Shown here: piece after piece, positions 1-7,165 of the stretch
Position numbering within the stretch: position 1 is the first letter of the stretch
Layout: the number at the start of each line of letters is the position of its first letter
Assembly (NCBI GenBank): GCA_964409635.1
Contig: CAYPEL010000032.1
Span: 1-22,229 of the forward strand
Reading direction: 5' to 3'
Length of the DNA: 22,229 nucleotides
From: CAYPEL01 sp964409635
GTDB lineage: Bacteria > Pseudomonadota > Gammaproteobacteria > DSM-19610
The notes under the pieces: generated by a model
The model's input: only the letters and a program-made list of their open reading frames with translations
Told to the model about the DNA's origin: nothing
Databases searched by the model: none
Program-made: the position numbers and the translations under genes

Positions 1-1
1 A

Positions 2-19
2 GCCGGCATCCCTGCCGGC
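2..19. repeat. GC-rich hairpin at window edge
   Basis: GCCGGC at 2-7 is repeated in inverted form at 14-19, with a short loop between. It lies downstream of ssb on the minus strand, so it could be part of an ssb terminator or a REP-like repeat. The T-tract that would decide this falls outside the window. The rest of 20-108 shows nothing I can name. Confidence 0.3.
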
Positions 20-108
20 AACGGTTCCAAATTAAGAGACACACCGCCTGGCTCTAAAGCTGATTACTACCATCCGAACGCCGAAACTTGAGTGATTACT
101 ATTGACCC

Positions 109-564
109 CTAGAACGGAATATCGTCGTCAAAATCAGTATTCGATGCCGCAGGGGCGGCGGCTGGTGCGGGGCTACTGGCTTGTTGTTGCGCTGGTGCCG
201 CATTTGAAAACCCGGTACTACCCCCCGCTTTGTTGTCCAGCATCTGCATTTCGTTAGCAATAATTTCCGTGGTGTAACGGTCATTGCCGTTTTTATCCTG
301 CCATTTGCGCGTTTGCAGCTTGCCTTCCACGTAAATTTTCGAACCCTTGCGTAAGTACTCGCCCGCTATCTCGGCAAGCCGGCGATAGAAAGTCAGGTTA
401 TGCCATTCGGTATGATCCTTCTGTTCACCGGTTTGCTTGTCTTTCCAGGATTCACTGGTCGCCAGTGTGAGGTTACACACGGCGTTGCCATTCGGCATAT
501 AGCGCACCTCGGGATCCTTACCCAGGTTGCCTATTAAAATAACTTTGTTGATACCTCGTGCCAT
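109..564 (-). CDS. ssb: single-stranded DNA-binding protein SSB
   Basis: This 151-residue protein binds and protects single-stranded DNA during replication, recombination and repair, and recruits partner proteins through its tail. The N-terminal OB-fold (about residues 1-110) opens with MARGINKVILIGNLGKDPE and keeps the DNA-stacking aromatics W40, W54 and W88. A flexible Ala/Pro/Gln-rich linker follows, ending in the acidic tip DFDDDIPF that docks SSB partners. It is shorter than the 178-residue E. coli protein only because of the linker. The ATG at 564 is preceded by a good Shine-Dalgarno (GAGGAG). It lies 89 nt downstream of the yajR-like gene on the same strand. I saw no LexA box in the gap. 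Confidence 0.98.
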   Translation of the reverse strand: MARGINKVILIGNLGKDPEVRYMPNGNAVCNLTLATSESWKDKQTGEQKDHTEWHNLTFYRRLAEIAGEYLRKGSKIYVEGKLQTRKWQDKNGNDRYTTEIIANEMQMLDNKAGGSTGFSNAAPAQQQASSPAPAAAPAASNTDFDDDIPF

Positions 565-653
565 TTTATTCTCCTCAACTATTCGTGTAGCTGCACAATC
601 CCTGTACAGAGTGTAAATGATACCCCGGCGCCAGGCGGTGGGCCAGCATCAGA

Positions 654-2039
654 TTAGCCCGGCGCCGCCAGTGCGCTCAGCGCTTGTTCGTCCAGCGAGT
701 CAGGATCAACCTTGAGATAGGCCATACCCTCTTCAGCGATGACCACCGCTTCAGCTACCCCGGCAACCTGGCTGATTTGACTGGCCAGATGTTTGGCCGT
801 ACCTGAGTCGGATACTTCCACTCTTATCATCCTGGAACTAAGGTGGCGCGGCTGTTTCATGCCAACTGCAATGACCATCCAGAGCATCGCTGCCACCGCA
901 CAAAATAAAAACACCGCCGCCAGGCCAAATTTACCATGCAGCCAACCACCCATCACACCCCCCAGAAAGGCGCCAAAAAACTGCGAGCTGGAATAAAAGC
1001 CCATCGCAGTTCCCTTGCTATCTGCCGGTGCCAGCTTGGAAATCAGGGAGGGAAGAATGGCTTCCAGCAAATTAAAACCCGCGAAGAAAATAATGAGTAT
1101 CGCCGCTATTACCCACACCTGTTGATGGAACCCAAACAAAGCCAACTGGGCCACCAGAATTGCCGCAATGGCGCCAATGAATACGGGCTTCATGCGCTGG
1201 TTTTTTTCAGCTAGAAAAATGCAGGGGAGCATCAGCGGGATGGATAATACAAGTACCGTTAAATACAGCTTCCAGTGCTGCGCAGGATCAAGTCCGGCCA
1301 CATCGCGGAGCACCAGCGGCAAAACAACAAAACTGGCTGTCAATATCATGTGCAGGATCAGGATACCCGCATCCAACCGCAGTAGCTGGGTATCTTTCAA
1401 CACGGAGGCGAACTGCGCAGGCACCGGTTCAGCATCACGGTGCACGCGACTAATGACCGGACTGGGCACGACCTTCCAGACGACAACCATGCCGATGACG
1501 GCCAGCACCGCCGTGAGCATAAAAATTCCTGGCACACCCACCAGGGTATTCAACACCGGACCTAACACCATTGCCAGCATAAAGGAGGCGCCAATACTCA
1601 TACCGATGATGGCCATGGTTTTGACCCGGTGCTGCTCACGGGTTAAATCTGCAGCGAGTGCCATGGTAGCCGCCGCAATTGCGCCGGCACCCTGTAACGC
1701 CCTGCCCAAAATAACACCCTGCATCGAATCGGCAGAGGCCGCCACAATGCTGCCCAGGGCAAACACCAGCAGGCCAAAAATTATTACCGGTTTACGGCCC
1801 AACCGGTCTGACGCCAAACCAAAGGGAATCTGTAATACCGCCTGGGTCATACCGTAGATACCAATCGCTAGCCCCGCCAACGCCGGTGTCGCCCCCCGCA
1901 GCTCGTCGGCATAGAGTGCAAACACCGGCAGAATCATAAACAACCCCAACATTCGCAGGGCATAGATTCCGGCCAGCGACAGCGCGGCACGGCGCTCTGT
2001 TGCGCTCATCTGCGAGACTGGATGGCTACTTGGGGGCAT
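654..2039 (-). CDS. yajR: YajR-type MFS transporter with C-terminal YAM-like domain
   Basis: This is a 12-helix major facilitator superfamily inner-membrane transporter, probably a proton-coupled exporter whose substrate cannot be read from sequence. MFS motif A (GLASDRLGRKP, about residues 74-84) follows helix 2. Stretches such as LGRALQGAGAIAAATMAL and LPSLISKLAPADSKGTAMG closely resemble E. coli YajR. After the last helix, about 60 soluble residues (from RMIRVEV to the end) match the position and pattern of YajR's ferredoxin-like YAM domain. The start is uncertain. The frame opens at a TTG at 2072, but neither that codon nor the ATG at 2039 has a clear ribosome site. I prefer ATG 2039 (461 aa); ATG 2009 is also possible and aligns closest with E. 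coli. It is divergent from uvrA. Confidence 0.9.
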   Translation of the reverse strand: MPPSSHPVSQMSATERRAALSLAGIYALRMLGLFMILPVFALYADELRGATPALAGLAIGIYGMTQAVLQIPFGLASDRLGRKPVIIFGLLVFALGSIVAASADSMQGVILGRALQGAGAIAAATMALAADLTREQHRVKTMAIIGMSIGASFMLAMVLGPVLNTLVGVPGIFMLTAVLAVIGMVVVWKVVPSPVISRVHRDAEPVPAQFASVLKDTQLLRLDAGILILHMILTASFVVLPLVLRDVAGLDPAQHWKLYLTVLVLSIPLMLPCIFLAEKNQRMKPVFIGAIAAILVAQLALFGFHQQVWVIAAILIIFFAGFNLLEAILPSLISKLAPADSKGTAMGFYSSSQFFGAFLGGVMGGWLHGKFGLAAVFLFCAVAAMLWMVIAVGMKQPRHLSSRMIRVEVSDSGTAKHLASQISQVAGVAEAVVIAEEGMAYLKVDPDSLDEQALSALAAPG

Positions 2040-2054
2040 GCGGATAAACTGGTT

Positions 2055-2084
2055 TTGGTCGTGTTGAGTCAAACACCGTATAGT
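2055..2084 (+). promoter_or_regulatory. possible sigma70 promoter for uvrA
   Basis: TTGGTC at 2055-2060 and TATAGT at 2079-2084 are separated by 18 nt, which would place a start site about 20 nt before the uvrA ATG. The -35 match is weak. No LexA operator (CTG-N10-CAG) is visible here, so SOS control of uvrA is not supported by this sequence. Confidence 0.3.
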
Positions 2085-2113
2085 ATCAGGTTCGCTAATT
2101 TGCCGGAATCAGT

Positions 2114-4963
2114 ATGCAGAGTATTCGAATACGCGGGGCTCGCACCCATAATCTGAAAAATATCGATGTAGAAATTCCCCGCGATCAATTAATTGTGATT
2201 ACCGGCCTGTCCGGTTCAGGTAAGTCATCATTAGCTTTCGACACTATTTACGCCGAGGGGCAGCGCCGCTACGTTGAATCATTATCTGCCTACGCCAGGC
2301 AGTTTTTATCGGTGATGGAAAAGCCCGATATCGACCATATCGAAGGTTTATCACCGGCGATCTCTATCGAACAAAAATCCACCTCACACAACCCGCGCTC
2401 AACCGTAGGCACTATCACCGAAATTTACGACTACCTGCGCCTGTTGTTTGCACGTGTAGGCATCCCGCAATGCCCGGATCACGGTGCGGTGCTGGAGGCG
2501 CAAACCATCAGTCAGATGGTCGATCAAGTGATTGCCCTGCCCGCCGGTTCACGCTTGATGTTACTGGCGCCGGTCGTTGAAGGCCGCAAGGGTGAACATA
2601 TTGCGGTGATCGAAGAGCTGCGTGCGCAAGGTTTTATCCGGGCAAGAATCGATGGCGTGGTATTTAATCTCGAAGATACGCCGGATCTGGATCCAAAAAA
2701 GAAGCACAGCATAGAAGCGGTGATAGACCGCATCAAGGTGCGCGGCGATATCAAGTTACGCCTGGCGGAATCTTTTGAAACCGCGCTGCGGCTTTCGGAT
2801 GGCCTGGCGCGGATCATTCCGATGGATGATGCCGATGGCGAGGAAATCGTATTCTCTGCCAAATTTGCCTGTCCCCAGTGCGGTTACTCAATCAACGAAC
2901 TCGAACCGCGGCTGTTTTCATTCAATAATCCAGTTGGCGCATGCCCTACCTGCGACGGACTGGGTAATCAGCAAGCCTTCGACCCACTGCGCGTCGTTGC
3001 TCACCCGCATTTAAGCCTGGCCGGTGGCGCCGTGCGCGGCTGGGATCGGCGCAATGCCTATTACTTTCAACTCATCAGTTCTCTGGCAGATCATTATGGC
3101 TTCGAAATCGATACGCCCTTCGATACATTACCGGAAAAAATACAGCACGTCGTATTGTACGGCAGCGGCAAGGAAACCATCGAATTCCAGTACATCAATG
3201 AACGCAGTGGCTTTAGCATTCGCCGTCACACATTTGAGGGCATTCTATGCAACATGGAACGCCGTTACCGCGAAACCGAATCCAATGCGGTTCGCGAAGA
3301 GCTGGCGCGTTATCTCAATACACATCCCTGTAAAGAGTGTCATGGCGCCCGGTTAAATACCGCAGCCCGGCATGTCTTTATTAATAAAGACACCCTGCCC
3401 GATATCACGGCCTGGTCGATTGGTGACTGCCGGGAATTCTTTGCTGGTCTCCAGCTCTCTGGCAGCCGCGGTAAAATCGCCGAAAAAATAGTCAAGGAAA
3501 TAAGTGAACGTCTTGATTTTCTGGTCAATGTCGGCCTTAACTATTTATCGCTCGAACGCAGTGCCGACACCCTTTCCGGTGGCGAAGCACAGCGTATCCG
3601 CCTCGCTAGCCAGATCGGCGCTGGCCTGGTGGGTGTGATGTACATTCTTGATGAGCCTTCCATTGGCCTGCATCAACGCGATAACCAACGGCTATTGAAT
3701 ACGCTCACTTACCTGCGCGACCTCGGTAATACCGTCATTGTTGTAGAACACGATGAAGAGGCTATACGCTCGGCGGATCATGTCATCGACATGGGGCCAG
3801 GCGCCGGGGCGCACGGCGGTGAAGTGGTCGCCCAAGGTAAACCGAATGACATCATGTCCAGTAAAGATTCCCTGACCGGACAATATTTAAGCGGCAAACG
3901 GTGCATAGCCGGCCCAGCACTGCGCACAGTGAATAATCCGCAACACCAGTTGATCGTCCGTAAAGCCTCGGGCAACAACCTGAAAAAAGTTGATTTGTCT
4001 ATCCCGGTTGGTCTGATGACGTGCATTACCGGTGTTTCTGGCTCTGGTAAATCGACTTTAATCAATGACACTCTGTACCGTATTGCAGCAATGGAATTAA
4101 ACGGTGCGTCAACCAGCCCTGCCGCGCACGCCGCCGTCAAGGGCATCGATCAGTTCGACAAAGTCGTCGACATCGATCAAAGTCCGATTGGCCGCACGCC
4201 ACGCTCCAACCCGGCCACCTATACCGGGCTGTTTACACCGATTCGCGAACTGTTTGCCGGTACCCAGGAAGCCCGTTCGCGTGGTTACAAACCAGGCCGT
4301 TTTAGTTTTAATGTCAAAGGTGGCCGCTGCGAAGCCTGCTCGGGTGACGGTGTCATTAAAGTTGAAATGCATTTCCTGCCCGACATCTACGTACCCTGTG
4401 ATATTTGTAAAACTAAACGTTATAACCGGGAAACCCTGGATATCCGCTACAAGGGGAAAAATATTCACGCTGTACTGGATATGACCGTTGAAGAAGCGGC
4501 GGTATTTTTCAGTGCAGTACCCGTCCTCTCACGCAAGTTACAAACCTTGTTGGATGTCGGTCTGTCGTATATCCGGCTGGGTCAAAATGCAACGACTCTT
4601 TCCGGTGGTGAAGCTCAGCGGGTTAAATTATCGCGCGAGCTTTCCAAGCGCGACACGGGTAAAACGCTCTATATACTCGATGAACCGACCACAGGCTTAC
4701 ATTTCCATGATATTGAGCAATTGCTGATCGTACTGCACCGGTTACGCGATCATGGCAATACGGTGGTGATCATCGAACACAACCTGGATGTTATAAAAAC
4801 CGCAGACTGGGTAATTGATCTGGGTCCTGAAGGTGGTAATGGGGGGGGTGAAATTATTGCGGCAGGTACGCCGGAAGATATTGCTGACCACCCGGATTCA
4901 TTTACCGGGCATTTTCTAAAACCGCTCCTGGAGCGGGAAGAAAAACAGCGCCAGGCGTCTTAA
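2114..4963 (+). CDS. uvrA: excinuclease ABC subunit A (UvrA)
   Basis: UvrA is the damage-sensing ATPase of nucleotide excision repair. It dimerises, scans DNA with UvrB and loads UvrB at lesions. The protein is full length at 949 residues (E. coli 940) and has both ABC modules. The first Walker A is G31-S38 (GLSGSGKS) and the second lies around 640-648 (GVSGSGKST, K646). The two signature motifs LSGGEAQ are at 487-493 and 829-835. Two zinc sites are complete: C253/C256 with C277/C280, and C739/C742 with C762/C765. The insertion and UvrB-binding regions are intact. The ATG at 2114 matches the family N-terminus (MQSIRIRGARTHNLKNI), although the ribosome site is weak. The stop lies 2 nt from the stop of the convergent SAM hydrolase-like gene. 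Confidence 0.99.
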   Translation: MQSIRIRGARTHNLKNIDVEIPRDQLIVITGLSGSGKSSLAFDTIYAEGQRRYVESLSAYARQFLSVMEKPDIDHIEGLSPAISIEQKSTSHNPRSTVGTITEIYDYLRLLFARVGIPQCPDHGAVLEAQTISQMVDQVIALPAGSRLMLLAPVVEGRKGEHIAVIEELRAQGFIRARIDGVVFNLEDTPDLDPKKKHSIEAVIDRIKVRGDIKLRLAESFETALRLSDGLARIIPMDDADGEEIVFSAKFACPQCGYSINELEPRLFSFNNPVGACPTCDGLGNQQAFDPLRVVAHPHLSLAGGAVRGWDRRNAYYFQLISSLADHYGFEIDTPFDTLPEKIQHVVLYGSGKETIEFQYINERSGFSIRRHTFEGILCNMERRYRETESNAVREELARYLNTHPCKECHGARLNTAARHVFINKDTLPDITAWSIGDCREFFAGLQLSGSRGKIAEKIVKEISERLDFLVNVGLNYLSLERSADTLSGGEAQRIRLASQIGAGLVGVMYILDEPSIGLHQRDNQRLLNTLTYLRDLGNTVIVVEHDEEAIRSADHVIDMGPGAGAHGGEVVAQGKPNDIMSSKDSLTGQYLSGKRCIAGPALRTVNNPQHQLIVRKASGNNLKKVDLSIPVGLMTCITGVSGSGKSTLINDTLYRIAAMELNGASTSPAAHAAVKGIDQFDKVVDIDQSPIGRTPRSNPATYTGLFTPIRELFAGTQEARSRGYKPGRFSFNVKGGRCEACSGDGVIKVEMHFLPDIYVPCDICKTKRYNRETLDIRYKGKNIHAVLDMTVEEAAVFFSAVPVLSRKLQTLLDVGLSYIRLGQNATTLSGGEAQRVKLSRELSKRDTGKTLYILDEPTTGLHFHDIEQLLIVLHRLRDHGNTVVIIEHNLDVIKTADWVIDLGPEGGNGGGEIIAAGTPEDIADHPDSFTGHFLKPLLEREEKQRQAS
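4922..4936 (-). terminator. weak candidate terminator for the SAM hydrolase-like gene
   Basis: On the minus strand CCGCT and AGCGG form a 5-bp GC stem with a 5-nt loop, followed by TTTTAG. It lies inside the 3' end of uvrA, just past the end of the convergent minus-strand gene. The T-tract is short, so this is tentative. Confidence 0.3.
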
Positions 4964-4977
4964 AACTAGGTTTTAAG
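4959..4977. repeat. palindrome covering two convergent stop codons
   Basis: CTTAAAACTAGGTTTTAAG is a perfect 8-bp inverted repeat around a TAG centre. It contains the uvrA TAA (4961-4963) and, on the other strand, the TAG (4966-4968) of the SAM hydrolase-like gene. The stem is AT-rich, so it would be a poor terminator in either direction. Confidence 0.6.
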
Positions 4978-5697
4978 CACCTCCACTACTGACCCAATAG
5001 ACAGCTTCAATAGATCAGCCGCACGCGCCTGATTGGCAGCAATTTCAACCAGCCCATTTGAATTTTCATACCAGAAACACGCCCCTGCCGTGCTCTCTGT
5101 AAAGGTGCGGGCTGACGCGAGTCTGCTGCCGGAAACGTTTATCAGGTCATCAGATGCTAGCTGACTGGCGCGGATACCGGTAATAGCATTGCCAAAATTA
5201 TCGATATAAATCACTTCGAACAAATTGTCCGGCCAACCGGGCAAGCAGATAGCATCGAGTGTAATCAGCTTCCCGGGCACAGGCTCCCCCCGCGCCAGCT
5301 GTGCGGCTACCGGCGCAAACAGATCACGGCCGTGAAAACTGGCTGACAGCTTATCCGACGGCCAGCTAATCTCGTAAATCTCCAGCTCGGCCGCCGCACG
5401 CACAATAAGGCAAAACAACCCATTGTCAGGCCCCACAAACCAACGGCCATCGGCCCTGATCACCAAGCCTTTTCGCTTACCCCCAACACCTGGATCAACC
5501 ACGCATAGGCAGATTGTTTCGGGCGGCAGATACTGGGTATAGGGCGGCAGAAGATAAGCTGATGCCTTTGCATTATAAACAGGCATATCGGGGAAAACAG
5601 GAATTGCCGTTGTTTCAGGACAAAGCCGGGCAAGCACTGCTAGCACCTGGCCGTTATAAGGGCCTGCAGCGCCAAAATCTGTAAATAAGGTAATCAT
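4966..5697 (-). CDS. SAM hydroxide adenosyltransferase (SAM hydrolase, DUF62 family)
   Basis: This 243-residue protein belongs to the DUF62/fluorinase-like family, whose ordinary members use activated water to split S-adenosylmethionine into adenosine and methionine. It has the family N-terminus ITLFTDFG, the VVDPGVGGKRKG segment, VGPDNG (88-93) and SFHGRDLFAPVA (120-131). D68, R75 and H122 match the family's Asp-Arg-His set associated with water activation, which argues for hydrolase rather than halogenase activity. IDNFGNAITG marks the start of the C-terminal domain. ATG 5697 is the only start giving the family N-terminus, but its Shine-Dalgarno is poor. The gene stands alone, tail to tail with uvrA. 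Its physiological role in bacteria is unclear. Confidence 0.88.
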   Translation of the reverse strand: MITLFTDFGAAGPYNGQVLAVLARLCPETTAIPVFPDMPVYNAKASAYLLPPYTQYLPPETICLCVVDPGVGGKRKGLVIRADGRWFVGPDNGLFCLIVRAAAELEIYEISWPSDKLSASFHGRDLFAPVAAQLARGEPVPGKLITLDAICLPGWPDNLFEVIYIDNFGNAITGIRASQLASDDLINVSGSRLASARTFTESTAGACFWYENSNGLVEIAANQARAADLLKLSIGSVVEVLKT

Positions 5698-5713
5698 GCC
5701 AATCTATAGTCCC

Positions 5714-5922
5714 AGTGTACTGTAACGTATTAAATGTGCATTTAGAAAGCCATTCAAGCTGCGAGTGCAAGGCGCAGGCCGCAGGCAAGGGCAAGCCCCT
5801 TTTCAAGGTCTGCAACGCGGCAATCGCGGCTTGAATGGCTTCCCGTAGGGCGAGATAAGCCACTTAAGGCTCAGTTCAAATTTATCTCGTCTAAATGTGC
5901 ATTTAATACGTTACAGTACACT
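5714..5922. mobile_element. 209-bp nested palindromic, MITE-like element
   Basis: The outer ends 5714-5744 and 5892-5922 are 31-bp inverted repeats with 29 matches, starting AGTGTACTGTAACGTATT. Inside, AAGCCATTCAAGC near 5747 recurs inverted at about 5828-5840, with weaker pairing continuing inward. The right half carries an extra hairpin: CGAGATAA (5851-5858) pairs with TTATCTCG (5882-5889), enclosing AGCC/GGCT. There is no transposase or convincing reading frame. I see no clear target-site duplication, although the outer arms contain TA at symmetrical positions (5718-5719 and 5917-5918), which would fit a TA-targeting transposon. It fills most of the divergent promoter region between the SAM hydrolase-like gene and the ligase gene. 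Confidence 0.75.
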
Positions 5923-5952
5923 CAAGCGTACGCACGCCAACATGAAGCAGAT

Positions 5953-5958
5953 TATAAT
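5953..5958 (+). promoter_or_regulatory. candidate -10 box for the ligase operon
   Basis: A perfect TATAAT lies 8 nt before the ATG of the ligase gene. No good -35 is found at 16-18 nt spacing. If used, transcription would start almost at the ATG, giving a leaderless or nearly leaderless message. This fits the absence of a Shine-Dalgarno before that ATG. Confidence 0.35.
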
Positions 5959-5966
5959 CCTGGCTC

Positions 5967-7148
5967 ATGATTGCATCCAACACTCGCAATAAAGAGTTAA
6001 TTGAATTCCTCTTGCTATGCATGCTGTGGTACTTGCCGCTAGCACTCACCGTACCCAGCTTGCTACAAGCCAGCGGTATCTCTTTACTGATCATAGCTGC
6101 TGCGCTTATTGGCTATAGAAAGCCGCTTACTGCCGTATGGAAGCGCACGAAACATGCTTGGTTGCTTGTAGCCGCAGCCTTTATCGTCGGCCTGGCCAGC
6201 TCTGATATGGCCGCAAAATCGCTCACTGGTTTCTATAATGCTATGCGTGCATTTGCAGTGTTCTTTTCAGTCTCAGCAATTATTGCTTACCTGCCTGGAT
6301 CGGTTGTTCTGAATAGCGCTAAATACCTGAATTTATCAGCAGCCATTGGGATCTTTATGGTATGGATAACGATAGGTGTAACCGGCGACTCTTTTTCCCT
6401 CAGATACAATGCTGTATTGAGTCAATACATAGGCAACCTGCACGAATTTGCCAACCTGGCTGCTGTCTGTTTTTTAATGCTGGCCAGCCTGTATATCGCA
6501 AACCTGAAAACAAAGCACTGGCTAATCCTACCTGCGGCGTTGTTAATGATCGTTGTGCTAGCAACGACCTCCAAAGGCAACTGGGCATCCGTGCTGTTAT
6601 GCCTGTGCTATCTAATCTGCATAAATAAATTTCACTATATTTGGTACGTTACCTTAACCTTGTTTCTAGCAGCCTACCTCTACATTTTTTTCTTCTGCAC
6701 CGATAGCTGTTCGTTTCCCTTATCGCTTGAGAGCACCATTCAAATCCGGCAATCTATTAATGCAGATACGCTAGCGCTATTCAGTCAACAACCATTGACA
6801 GGGCACGGCATGAATACATTTAAGTATTCGAGCGGACTTATTAATCCTGCCGGCGAGCCTTACATCATGCCGCATAATATCTATATCGAGCAGCTCTACG
6901 CCTGGGGATTGTTAGGAACCGGCTTGTTTTTTACCGGACTGGCATGGCTTATAGCCAGCGTTAAAAACCCTGCACCGGTCAAGAATACCACTTCATTATT
7001 CCTTCACTTAGCAGGGTCAACTTTACTTATTTATTGTCTGTCACGCGGCCTGGTCGATCTGAAATTTTTCAGCTTTCACTTTATTGGCCTGCTCGCATTC
7101 TCGCTTGCATTGATGCAAGCGTCTAATCTACACCGAGGTGCGGATTAA
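5967..7148 (+). CDS. O-antigen ligase/polymerase family membrane protein (WaaL/Wzy type)
   Basis: This 393-residue polytopic inner-membrane protein has roughly ten or more hydrophobic helices. Family members either ligate undecaprenyl-linked O-antigen to lipid A-core (WaaL) or polymerise or transfer repeat units (Wzy, PglL types). The Wzy_C-like signature is present: TTSKGNW (201-206) where the family has an S-R/K-G motif, then a periplasmic loop with QQPLTGHGMNTF (275-285) and MPHNIYIEQLYAWGLLG (301-317). H303 is the likely counterpart of the conserved catalytic-region histidine. Ligase and polymerase cannot be separated from sequence alone. The glycosyltransferase follows 17 nt downstream, so the two probably form an operon. 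The gene looks more AT-rich than the ribosomal genes, though I did not compute this. Confidence 0.78.
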   Translation: MIASNTRNKELIEFLLLCMLWYLPLALTVPSLLQASGISLLIIAAALIGYRKPLTAVWKRTKHAWLLVAAAFIVGLASSDMAAKSLTGFYNAMRAFAVFFSVSAIIAYLPGSVVLNSAKYLNLSAAIGIFMVWITIGVTGDSFSLRYNAVLSQYIGNLHEFANLAAVCFLMLASLYIANLKTKHWLILPAALLMIVVLATTSKGNWASVLLCLCYLICINKFHYIWYVTLTLFLAAYLYIFFFCTDSCSFPLSLESTIQIRQSINADTLALFSQQPLTGHGMNTFKYSSGLINPAGEPYIMPHNIYIEQLYAWGLLGTGLFFTGLAWLIASVKNPAPVKNTTSLFLHLAGSTLLIYCLSRGLVDLKFFSFHFIGLLAFSLALMQASNLHRGAD

Positions 7149-7165
7149 ATTCCTCCAATCTATTC

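Noticed and set aside
61..101. Direct repeat TGATTACTA at 61-69 and 93-101
   Set aside because: Only two 9-bp copies downstream of ssb, with no further structure; probably chance.
1168..1857. 229-residue open frame on the plus strand
   Set aside because: It is fully antisense to the yajR-like gene, has low-complexity Thr/Ala/Pro-rich composition and matches no family I recognise.
2040..2113. LexA/SOS box between yajR and uvrA
   Set aside because: uvrA is SOS-controlled in E. coli, so I looked for CTG-N10-CAG, but no acceptable match is present.
5654..5863. 69-residue minus-strand reading frame across the palindromic element
   Set aside because: It overlaps the start of the SAM hydrolase-like gene in another frame, and its sequence is dictated by the repeat. 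No ribosome site or family resemblance was seen.
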